Notes under the pieces: generated by a model
The model's database searches: none
What the model was told of the DNA's origin: nothing
The model's input: only the letters and a program-made list of their open reading frames with translations
NCBI GenBank assembly: GCA_943332445.1
Contig: CALQPL010000002.1
Coordinates: 1-21,086 of the forward strand
Source: Bifidobacterium breve
GTDB lineage: Bacteria > Actinomycetota > Actinomycetes > UBA12327
DNA length: 21,086 nucleotides
Reading direction: 5' to 3'
Translations under genes and position numbers: made by a program
In this document: positions 6,594 through 13,165 of the stretch, piece by piece
Position numbering within the stretch: position 1 is the stretch's first letter
Layout of the letters: each line of letters opens with the position of its first letter

Positions 6594-7457
6594 GTGTCAC
6601 TGACCCTGGGAAACACCACATTTGAGTCCACTGACTTGCTCATCATGGCCATTGTCAATCGCACGCCGGATTCGTTTTATGACAGTGGTGCCACGTTCAG
6701 CGATGATGCGGCAATGGCCGCGGTCGATCGCGCAATTGATGAAGGCGCGGACATCATTGACATCGGTGGAGTCAAAGCCGGGCCTGGTGAATTCGTTGAT
6801 GCGGAAGAAGAAATTCGACGCACGGTCAACTTTGTTGAAGCAGTGCGGGCGAAACACGATGCGATCATCATCAGTGTTGACACCTGGCGTCATGAAGTCG
6901 GCGAAAAGGTCTGTGAGGCAGGTGCCGACATCCTCAACGATGCGTGGGGCGGGGTTGATCCGCACCTTGCGGAGGTTGCTGCTCAATTCAAAGTGGGACT
7001 GGTGTGCACTCATGCCGGCGGTCAACAACCCCGCACCCGTCCACATCGCGTCACTTACGACGACGTCATGAGCGACATCATCGACACCACGGTTGGGCTT
7101 GCCGAACGGGCCGCAGGGTTAGGAGTTGCGCGTGATTCCATCTTGATCGACCCCGGACATGATTTTGGAAAGAACACGCGCCATTCCCTGCAAGCCACCG
7201 CCCAGCTCAACGACATGGTGCAGACCGGATGGCCAGTGTTGGTTTCATTGTCGAACAAGGACTTTGTTGGCGAGACCTTGGATCGCCCCGTCGGTGAGCG
7301 ATTGACAGGAACTTTGGCCACTACAGCGGTCAGTGCCTGGCTGGGGGCTCGCGTCTTTCGGGTGCACAACGTGGCTCAGACGCGCGAGACCTTGGACATG
7401 GTGGCCTCCATCGCCGGCTCGCGTCCTCCGGCGGTAGCCCGCCGAGGCCTTGCCTGA
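6594..7457 (+). CDS. folP2: Dihydropteroate synthase homologue, FolP2 type
   Basis: 287 residues with the pterin-binding TIM barrel of the DHPS family: MAIVNRTPDSFYD (about 18-30), DIIDIGGVKAGPGE, IISVDTWR, DILNDAWGG, LIDPGHDFGKN, SLSNKDFVGE and FRVHNV. The sequence is close to mycobacterial FolP2 rather than FolP1. Canonical DHPS has N-V-T-P-D-S-F-S-D-G-G, S-R-K and R-V-H-D-V at the matching places, so DHPS activity should not be assumed. The start is GTG 6594 because GGAG (6584-6587) lies 6 nt before it. The frame is open to GTG 6549. It is divergent from the DivIVA-like gene. A gpgS gene, found between the two in mycobacteria, is missing. Confidence 0.88.
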   Translation: MSLTLGNTTFESTDLLIMAIVNRTPDSFYDSGATFSDDAAMAAVDRAIDEGADIIDIGGVKAGPGEFVDAEEEIRRTVNFVEAVRAKHDAIIISVDTWRHEVGEKVCEAGADILNDAWGGVDPHLAEVAAQFKVGLVCTHAGGQQPRTRPHRVTYDDVMSDIIDTTVGLAERAAGLGVARDSILIDPGHDFGKNTRHSLQATAQLNDMVQTGWPVLVSLSNKDFVGETLDRPVGERLTGTLATTAVSAWLGARVFRVHNVAQTRETLDMVASIAGSRPPAVARRGLA

Positions 7458-7475
7458 GGCTGATTTCAGGCTTTA
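7452..7475 (+). terminator. Short hairpin overlapping the folP2 stop
   Basis: GCCTGA (7452-7457, including the stop TGA) pairs with TCAGGC (7466-7471) around an 8-nt loop, followed by TTTAC. It is a weak intrinsic-terminator candidate because the T run is only three bases. Confidence 0.4.
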
Positions 7476-7570
7476 CATACACCAAACAATTCCCTGACAC
7501 ACTACGAATAAGCGAGCCCCACTATCTAGTCATCAGAGCACGACCCAACGAACCCCTCAGGTGGTTAATC

Positions 7571-8284
7571 ATGAACAAGCCAACACTGTTTAGCAGTGCA
7601 AAAGCTGCCACGCTCGTTGCTGCCGGCGCCATCGGTGCGACCGCGCTCACCGGATTTGCTTTCGCTGCAAACTCCACTCCCGATTCGTCTACCGGATCAA
7701 CACCTAGTGCAACTGCACCGGCTGATCCCGCACAGGATGCCGCCAAGGGTCCTCGTGATGGTCGCGGTGGTCCTGGTGGCGTCTTCGGTCGCATGGGACC
7801 CAACGGCCCCGTTCTCCACGGTGACGTCACGGTTAAGGATCCTGCTGGCACGGTTAAGAACGTTCGCGTACAAACCGGTGTCGTCACTGCAGTGAGCGCG
7901 ACTTCTCTGACGCTCAAGAGCAGCGATGACTACGTCGGTGAGTGGACCATCAACTCCGACACCAAGGTTCGTCGCGACAAGGATCAGGCCACCATCGACA
8001 AGGTCGCTGTTGGTGACACCGTCACGGTGATGGGAACTGTCGCTTCCGACACTGCAACAGCTGAGCGAGTCCATGCCTTCACCAAGGAAGGACTAGCTGC
8101 TGCGGAAAAGGACCGTGCAGCCCGCCAACAGAACAAAGCCGATACTGATGGTGGCAAAGGCCAGGGCGGTCCAGGAATGGGCGGACCTGGAATGATGGAT
8201 GGCGACGGACCAGATGCTCCGCCAGCAAGCCCAGGAGCAACGAGCTCATCGAGCACTAACCCAGCAAGCGACACCACGGCCTAA
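7571..8284 (+). CDS. Secreted DUF5666-like protein with low-complexity linkers
   Basis: 237 residues. The N-terminus is a Sec signal peptide: basic MNKP...SAK, hydrophobic core ATLVAAGAIGATALTGFAF, cleavage expected after AFA. A Ser/Thr/Pro linker and a Gly-rich RDGRGGPGGVFGRMGPNG stretch follow. The folded part (about 84-168) is a small beta domain with GVVTAVSATSLTLKSSDD, WTINSDTKV and KVAVGDTVTVMGTV, the pattern of DUF5666 (OB-like) domains. The C-terminus is Gly/Met/Asp/Pro then Ser/Thr-rich. The function is unknown, but it is exported and probably wall-associated. AGGTGG lies 6 nt before ATG 7571. No convincing promoter was found in the 113-bp gap upstream. It seems monocistronic and ends before a strong hairpin. 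Confidence 0.78.
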   Translation: MNKPTLFSSAKAATLVAAGAIGATALTGFAFAANSTPDSSTGSTPSATAPADPAQDAAKGPRDGRGGPGGVFGRMGPNGPVLHGDVTVKDPAGTVKNVRVQTGVVTAVSATSLTLKSSDDYVGEWTINSDTKVRRDKDQATIDKVAVGDTVTVMGTVASDTATAERVHAFTKEGLAAAEKDRAARQQNKADTDGGKGQGGPGMGGPGMMDGDGPDAPPASPGATSSSSTNPASDTTA

Positions 8285-8312
8285 CCCTTAGGCGCATCTC
8301 GATTCACCCAGC

Positions 8313-8353
8313 GCCCCGATCAAGGACCTGTCCCCCGCAGGCTTGATCGGGGC
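8313..8353. terminator. Very strong hairpin between convergent genes, likely bidirectional terminator
   Basis: GCCCCGATCAAG (8313-8324) and CTTGATCGGGGC (8342-8353) are a perfect 12-bp inverted repeat. Inside, CCTG (8327-8330) pairs with CAGG (8338-8341), leaving a 2-nt bulge and a 7-nt C-rich loop. It sits between the stops of the DUF5666-like gene (8284) and the LOG gene (8377). No T run follows on either side, so it may act by another route or protect 3' ends. Confidence 0.6.
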
Positions 8354-8376
8354 ACTGGTGTGTCTGGACGACAACG

Positions 8377-8973
8377 TTAGGGCTGGTCCTCGAGGACTTC
8401 GTAGCCCGACGGCGACAAATGCGCTTGGTGCCCCAAACCGAATTCAATGGCTTCGATCGCCTGATCCACCGAACGCGTCCAGATCAAGGCATCAGCTGCG
8501 CTTTGCCGCAAGAAGCCTTGATCAACAAAGGCTTGGACCTGGGCCTTCAACGGATCAAAGAGCCCATCAGGATCGAGAACGACCACCGGTTTGTCGTGCA
8601 TCCCCAATGTGCGGGCAACCCAAATCTCGAGCAACTCCTCAAGTGTTCCTAATCCACCCGGCAATGCCAAGAAAGCATCTGCGCGTGCATCCATCAAAGC
8701 CTTGCGCGATCGCATGTCATCAGTAACGACCAAATCGTCTGCATCGTGGTCAGTGATCTCTACATGAACCAACGCTTGCGGAATCACTCCCGTGGTGTGG
8801 GCGCCTTGCGAACGCGCCGCTCGAGCCAGTGCACCCATCATGGAGATTGCGCCACCACCGGATACCAAAGACCAGCCACGCTGACCCAATGCTGTACCCA
8901 CCTGGGTTGCCAATTCCACGTACGCGGGGTCAATGTCTTGTGAGGCAGAACAAAACACACAAACGGACGTCAC
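8377..8973 (-). CDS. LOG-family protein (TIGR00730), short form
   Basis: 198 residues. Rossmann-like LOG/lysine-decarboxylase-like fold with SGGGAISMMGALA (38-50), MRSRKALM (87-94) and PGGLGTLEEL (105-114). The last two match the catalytic Arg and Glu regions of cytokinin-activating phosphoribohydrolases, which release the base from nucleoside 5'-monophosphates. The glycine loop has AISMMG where most members have xxGLMG. Related mycobacterial Rv1205 is of this short type. The start is GTG 8971-8973, which overlaps the upstream LOG gene's TGA as GTGA, pointing to translational coupling. It is the last gene of a dapE-LOG-LOG transcript. Confidence 0.87.
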   Translation of the reverse strand: MTSVCVFCSASQDIDPAYVELATQVGTALGQRGWSLVSGGGAISMMGALARAARSQGAHTTGVIPQALVHVEITDHDADDLVVTDDMRSRKALMDARADAFLALPGGLGTLEELLEIWVARTLGMHDKPVVVLDPDGLFDPLKAQVQAFVDQGFLRQSAADALIWTRSVDQAIEAIEFGLGHQAHLSPSGYEVLEDQP

Positions 8974-9818
8974 AGTTGCGGGGGCTCAATCTCGGCAGCG
9001 GCACTTTCAGCCTTGATGCGATCAATGAGCGCAGCACGTTCAGCCGCGAGCAACTTGGTGTTGTCAGCCTGGGCATTAACGATGATCGCCACGGCCTCTT
9101 CGGGGGTATCAACCACCTGCAACAAGGCCAGATCTGCTTCGGTGGCCATGCCATCGGCAATCATCCGCTCGCGAAGCCAGTCAATCAGACCTTCCCAATA
9201 CAACCGGCCGATCAAAACAATCGGGAAGGCCGTGATCTTGTGGGTTTGGACCAAGCAAAAGGCTTCAAAGAGCTCGTCCAGGGTGCCCACACCACCAGGC
9301 AAAATGATGAACCCTTGCGCATACTTCACAAAGCACGTCTTACGCGCGAAGAAGTAGCGGAAGTGAATCGAGATATCGACCCAGTCGTTCATCTCCTGCT
9401 CAAAGGGAAGTTCAATTCCTAATCCAACCGATACTCCGCCAGCCCGACAGGCTCCGGCATTAACAGCCTCCATGGCACCAGGGCCGCCACCCGTGATTAC
9501 TGCGTAACCGGCTTCGGCTAGTTGGCGACCAACTTCCAGGCCGATGGAGTAGTCACCACTTGCGCGGCGGGTGCGAGCACTGCCGAACACACTGATGGCC
9601 GGACCGAGCTCGGCCAAGGCCCCGAAGCCTTCAACAAACTCCGCTTGAATGCGAAGAACGCGCCACGGGTCGGTGTGAATCCATTCGCCGTTGCCCTTTT
9701 CATCCAACAATCGCGAGTCAGCCGTGGACGAAGGCATACGCTCGCGTCGACGAACAACTGCTCCGGACTTGTGACTAGGTCCGGCCGCCGGATTAATGGA
9801 TGATTCAGGTGGCGTCAT
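8970..9818 (-). CDS. LOG-family protein (TIGR00730), long form
   Basis: 282 residues. It has a charged N-terminal extension (1-70) not found in the short form, then AISVFGSARTRR (75-86), TGGGPGAMEAVNAGA (109-123), FARK (157-160) and PGGVGTLDEL (174-183). All LOG catalytic motifs are intact. The C-terminal helix region is also longer. The family hydrolyses N-glycosidic bonds of nucleotides. The natural bacterial substrate is often unknown. The start is ATG 9816-9818 with AAGGTGGG close upstream. It lies 9 bp downstream of dapE on the same strand and overlaps the short LOG gene by 4 bp. A dapE-LOG order is known in actinobacteria. Confidence 0.88.
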   Translation of the reverse strand: MTPPESSINPAAGPSHKSGAVVRRRERMPSSTADSRLLDEKGNGEWIHTDPWRVLRIQAEFVEGFGALAELGPAISVFGSARTRRASGDYSIGLEVGRQLAEAGYAVITGGGPGAMEAVNAGACRAGGVSVGLGIELPFEQEMNDWVDISIHFRYFFARKTCFVKYAQGFIILPGGVGTLDELFEAFCLVQTHKITAFPIVLIGRLYWEGLIDWLRERMIADGMATEADLALLQVVDTPEEAVAIIVNAQADNTKLLAAERAALIDRIKAESAAAEIEPPQL

Positions 9819-9827
9819 AAACCCACC

Positions 9828-10898
9828 TTAGACGGCGTCGATCCCCAGCCACGTGGTTAACGCAGCAAGAGTGGAACGCAGGTGCGCTACAGGAACGTGC
9901 TCGTCCGAGGTATGTGCCAACAGCGGATCGCCGGGACCAAAGTTCACCGCTGGCACTCCAATGGCAGAAAATCGCGCCACATCTGTCCAGCCGAACTTAG
10001 GTCGGGGCTCTACGCCCACGGCTGCTACGAATGCCTTCGCAGCGGGTCGATCCAGGCCCGGAAGCGCAGGCGGAGCATTGTCGGTGACCTCAACCTCATA
10101 GGCGGCAAAGAGTTCGCGCACATGGGCTTCGGCCTCAGCCGGCGAGCGATCGGGGGCATAGCGGTAATTCACTGTGACAACGCACTCATCAGGAATGACG
10201 TTGCCAGCAATGCCGCCACTGACGCGCACGGCACTGAGTCCTTCGCGATAACCCAGACCATCAATATCAACCGTGCGTGGTTGGTAGTCAATCAACGTTT
10301 GCAAAACCTGGGCACTGTGATGAATCGCGTTGTCGCCCACCCATGAACGCGCGCTGTGCGCCCGCTTGCCTCGCGTGGTGACGTTGACGCGCATTGATCC
10401 CTGGCAACCGGCTTCAATCCCGGCATCACTGGGCTCCATCAAGATCGCAAAGTCCGCGGCTAACAACTCGGGGGCTTCACGCAAGACTTGAGCTAGGCCA
10501 TTGAACGAATCCTCTACTTCTTCGGCCGCATAAAAAACAAATGTCACATCGTGATTGGGATTGACCGCGCGCGCTGCTAACGCCAACGCGACCGCAACAC
10601 CACCCTTCATGTCGCAGGCACCGATGCCATACAACATGTCGCCCTCAAGCCGCGCAGTCATGTTGTCTGCGGGCGGGACGGTGTCCAGGTGACCAGCGAT
10701 CACCACACGCTCAGGCCGGCCCAGCGTGGTGCGCGCGATGATGTTGTCCCCAATACGCGTCAACTCAAGGTGCGACAGGGGCGCCAGCGCCCGCTCGACG
10801 GCATCGGCCAATGCGGCCTCGTGGTGACTGACCGAGGGAATATTGACCAGCGATGTGGTCAACTCCACGATGTCCGATGTCAGGTCTAAATCGCTCAC
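9828..10898 (-). CDS. dapE: Succinyl-diaminopimelate desuccinylase
   Basis: 356 residues, an M20 metallopeptidase-fold enzyme. Metal and catalytic positions are seen as His70 and Asp72 (GHLDTVP), Asp96 (GACDMKGG), Glu126/Glu127 (YAAEEVED) and Glu155 (MEPSD), with the last His in LLAHTSDEH. It hydrolyses N-succinyl-LL-diaminopimelate to LL-diaminopimelate and succinate in the lysine/peptidoglycan route. The presence of dapC and dapD in the window makes DapE a better call than ArgE. The start is GTG 10896-10898. No Shine-Dalgarno exists. TACCGT lies exactly 6 nt upstream, the leaderless promoter pattern. It is divergent from dapD across 17 bp and heads the LOG genes. Confidence 0.92.
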   Translation of the reverse strand: MSDLDLTSDIVELTTSLVNIPSVSHHEAALADAVERALAPLSHLELTRIGDNIIARTTLGRPERVVIAGHLDTVPPADNMTARLEGDMLYGIGACDMKGGVAVALALAARAVNPNHDVTFVFYAAEEVEDSFNGLAQVLREAPELLAADFAILMEPSDAGIEAGCQGSMRVNVTTRGKRAHSARSWVGDNAIHHSAQVLQTLIDYQPRTVDIDGLGYREGLSAVRVSGGIAGNVIPDECVVTVNYRYAPDRSPAEAEAHVRELFAAYEVEVTDNAPPALPGLDRPAAKAFVAAVGVEPRPKFGWTDVARFSAIGVPAVNFGPGDPLLAHTSDEHVPVAHLRSTLAALTTWLGIDAV

Positions 10899-10915
10899 AC
10901 GACTACGGTAGTCGG
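10899..10915. promoter_or_regulatory. Palindromic divergent leaderless promoters of dapE and dapD
   Basis: CGACTACGGTAGTCG (10900-10914) is a perfect 15-bp palindrome that nearly fills the 17-bp gap. On the plus strand TACGGT (10904-10909) is followed by 6 nt and then GTG of dapD (10916). On the minus strand TACCGT (10910-10905) is followed by 6 nt and then GTG of dapE (10898). Both match the actinobacterial leaderless pattern TANNNT-N6-GTG, and the two -10 hexamers overlap by 5 bp. The upstream promoter DNA of each gene lies in the other gene's coding region. Confidence 0.7.
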
Positions 10916-11848
10916 GTGACTACAACTTCGAGACTCAGCGCTAGCGGTATCGGTGTGGCGACTTATGGCGCCAACGGCCAACTCCTTGACGTTTGGTACC
11001 CCTCTCCGGTCCTGAGCACCACCCCCACAGCCCTCGCATCCCTTGAGGCCGCCAGCGGCTCAGACCCGATTCGCGGAACCACCAGCAAGGTCATCACTAC
11101 GGTGATTGAAGACTTGGGCGCTGAGCCAGTTGATGCTGCCGACGCTTACTTGCGCCTCCACCTGCTCTCGCACCGCCTCGTGCAACCCCATGGCCTCAAC
11201 CTCACCGGAGTCTTCGGCTTGTTGACGAACGTCGCGTGGACGAACCTTGGACCGGTTGCTCTCGACCAACTCGATGAAGTCCGACTTCGCGTGCGTGCAG
11301 CACAGGACCAACTCACCGTCAACAGCGTCGACAAGTTTCCTCGCATGGTCGACTACGTCGTTCCCTCTGGTGTGCGCATCGCTGATGCGGATCGCGTCCG
11401 TCTCGGTGCGCACTTGGCTGAGGGCACCACGGTGATGCACGAAGGCTTTGTGAACTTCAACGCCGGCACGCTCGGTGCATCCATGGTCGAAGGGCGCATC
11501 TCCGCCGGAGTTGTTGTTGGGGACGGTTCCGACGTTGGAGGTGGGGCTTCCATCATGGGCACACTGTCCGGTGGCGGCACGGAAGTCATCAGCGTCGGCA
11601 AGCAGTGCCTGCTGGGCGCAAACTCAGGCATCGGCATCAGCTTGGGTGATAACTGCGTCGTCGAAGCAGGCTGTTACATCACCGCCGGCACCAAAATCAC
11701 CCTCCCCGACGGACAAGTAGTCAAGGGCATCGAATTATCCAAAGCCAACGGCCTGTTGTTCCGTCGTAACTCCACCAGCGGCACCGTTGAAGCCGTGCCG
11801 CGCACCGGCACGTGGGGTGGCCTGAACTCCGTACTGCACAGCAACTAA
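10916..11848 (+). CDS. dapD: Tetrahydrodipicolinate N-succinyltransferase, actinobacterial type
   Basis: 310 residues, close to the roughly 317 of the M. tuberculosis enzyme. An N-terminal domain (1-140) is followed by a left-handed beta-helix of hexapeptide repeats (RIADADRVRLGAHLAEGTTV, MVEGRISAGVVVGDGSDVGG, CLLGANSGIGISLGDNCVVE, CYITAGTKITL) and a C-terminal extension. It transfers succinate from succinyl-CoA to tetrahydrodipicolinate in the cytosol, making the substrate for DapC. The start is GTG 10916 (VTTTSRLSASGIGVATYG). The longer frame from 10853 is antisense to dapE. There is no Shine-Dalgarno, and a leaderless promoter (TACGGT) ends 6 nt upstream. The lipoprotein gene starts 3 nt after its stop. 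Confidence 0.94.
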   Translation: MTTTSRLSASGIGVATYGANGQLLDVWYPSPVLSTTPTALASLEAASGSDPIRGTTSKVITTVIEDLGAEPVDAADAYLRLHLLSHRLVQPHGLNLTGVFGLLTNVAWTNLGPVALDQLDEVRLRVRAAQDQLTVNSVDKFPRMVDYVVPSGVRIADADRVRLGAHLAEGTTVMHEGFVNFNAGTLGASMVEGRISAGVVVGDGSDVGGGASIMGTLSGGGTEVISVGKQCLLGANSGIGISLGDNCVVEAGCYITAGTKITLPDGQVVKGIELSKANGLLFRRNSTSGTVEAVPRTGTWGGLNSVLHSN

Positions 11849-11851
11849 GCC

Positions 11852-12580
11852 ATGAAGAAATTCCTCATCGCCGTCCTTGTGGGTGCAACGTTGTTTGGCT
11901 GCAACACCAAGGTCATCCCGGCACCCACACCGACCGTCAGCGAAAAGCCCCCGACCAAACCGACCAAGGCCGCCATTGCCAAGGCTCCGACGTCAGTGGG
12001 TATTACGTGCGGACCAAAGGGCACATCGCTGTCACGCACCATTGTGGCCACCGACAAGACCGGTGTGCGACTTGTAGTGCGCAACACCACGGGCAAGAAG
12101 CGCTTACTCGGGTATCGCGTTCGACCCTACGGTGGCGGCTTGGAATCACTCGGGACGATTAAACCCACCAACTCCAAGAAGTCACTGATTTATGCGCTGC
12201 CTCCTGGCGAAGTCAATCTGCGATGCGGCAAGACAGCCAACTCGGGACTCGACAAAGAAGTCACGCTCGACATCGTCAATCGCAATGGCTACTACCGCGA
12301 AGTCAACGCGACCAAGAAACTTAAGTGCGCCGTCACTACGCTCAAAACCGCTGAGGTCTACGAGGCTCGTGCAACGCGTTCAGAAGCGTTGACCTTGATG
12401 GCAGGCAAACTTCCCGCACCGGGCAAGTACACCTTCGCTAAGGGTCCGGGCTACCTGGCCGACCCGACCTCGTCGCATCTGATCTTTAGAGATGGCAAAG
12501 GCTGGGGCATCGCCCAGGTCACGCCCTTGGAGAACCTGTCGTACCGGCCTTACGTCGTGGCGCTGTGCCCCGCGAGCTAG
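11852..12580 (+). CDS. Predicted lipoprotein of unknown function
   Basis: 242 residues. MKKFLIAVLVGATLFGC is a lipoprotein signal with a usable lipobox and Cys17 as the lipidated residue. A Thr/Pro/Lys spacer (20-45) leads to a mature part with no motif I recognise. Four further Cys residues (in ITCGPKG, NLRCGKT, KLKCAVT and ALCPAS) could form two disulfides outside the cell. The fold looks mostly beta (RLVVRNTTGKKRLLGYRVRP). It begins 3 nt after dapD and has no strong ribosome site of its own, so it is probably co-transcribed and coupled to dapD. It converges with the DUF4287 gene, 3 bp between stops. The function is not assigned. Confidence 0.75.
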   Translation: MKKFLIAVLVGATLFGCNTKVIPAPTPTVSEKPPTKPTKAAIAKAPTSVGITCGPKGTSLSRTIVATDKTGVRLVVRNTTGKKRLLGYRVRPYGGGLESLGTIKPTNSKKSLIYALPPGEVNLRCGKTANSGLDKEVTLDIVNRNGYYREVNATKKLKCAVTTLKTAEVYEARATRSEALTLMAGKLPAPGKYTFAKGPGYLADPTSSHLIFRDGKGWGIAQVTPLENLSYRPYVVALCPAS

Positions 12581-12583
12581 TCG

Positions 12584-13138
12584 CTACTTGAGCTGATCGA
12601 GCCGGAACTTCACCAGATCGGTCAGAAGTTTGGCATCGACCTTCCAGTCCACGGGAACTTTGATGGTCTTCTTATTGACCTCGTAGTCACCCAGCCTGGA
12701 TTCGAAGTGCGCCAGCACTTTGTCACCCCACGGCGCAATGAGGATGTGGTTCTTGGCCACCGAAAGACCAAAGACGTAGCTTTCGCCTGACTTCAGCATG
12801 GGCTGATTCCAGGCAATCACCAGTTCCAGCTTGGGGTACTTGCTCTGGATGGCCTTAAAAATCTTGCGCACTGTCGCTGACTTCACCGCATCAGCCGATG
12901 CGAGATAGTCGTCTAAGGTTCCAAAGCGCTTGGAACTGGTATTGCCTCGTGAATACAAGACCAAGGCATTGGCATGCGCTTGTGAGAAGCCATGGTTTTC
13001 GCGCAAGAAAGCGATCTGCTCCGCATACTTCAAATCGCTGATCTGCTTCATCTGGTCGAACCAGTAGTCCATCGGCAACCCGTGCTTTTTTTCAATGGCA
13101 GGGAAGAACGACGAACGATCAGGATTAGTAGCAGCCAT
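12584..13138 (-). CDS. DUF4287 plus DUF1801-like (YdhG-type) protein
   Basis: 184 residues with two parts. Residues 10-65 (FFPAIEKKHGLPMDYWFDQM ... HGFSQAHANALVLY) match the DUF4287 pattern. The rest (KIFKAIQSKYPKLELVIAWN, QPMLKSGESYVFGLSVAKNH and a C-terminal helix KLLTDLVKFRLDQL) looks like the DUF1801/YdhG fold, an iron-chaperone-like (frataxin-related) shape seen in many uncharacterised proteins. No catalytic residues are evident. The start is ATG 13136-13138, with GTGGAG about 9 nt upstream that is also part of a hairpin. It lies 27 bp downstream of citrate synthase on the same strand. The function is unknown. Confidence 0.75.
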   Translation of the reverse strand: MAATNPDRSSFFPAIEKKHGLPMDYWFDQMKQISDLKYAEQIAFLRENHGFSQAHANALVLYSRGNTSSKRFGTLDDYLASADAVKSATVRKIFKAIQSKYPKLELVIAWNQPMLKSGESYVFGLSVAKNHILIAPWGDKVLAHFESRLGDYEVNKKTIKVPVDWKVDAKLLTDLVKFRLDQLK

Positions 13139-13148
13139 GGATCCGACT

Positions 13149-13165
13149 CCACAAAGGGCTTGTGG
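13149..13165 (-). other. Hairpin between gltA stop and the DUF4287 start, overlapping the ribosome site
   Basis: On the minus strand CCACAA-GCCCT-TTGTGG is a perfect 6-5-6 inverted repeat starting right after the gltA TAA. Its 3' arm supplies the GTGG of the GTGGAG ribosome site of the next gene. No T run follows, so it is more likely a structure affecting translation or RNA ends than an intrinsic terminator. Confidence 0.45.

Noticed and set aside
10853..10915. Upstream extension of dapD to 10853
   Set aside because: It lies inside dapE on the other strand, and GTG 10916 has the exact leaderless promoter spacing and the family N-terminus.
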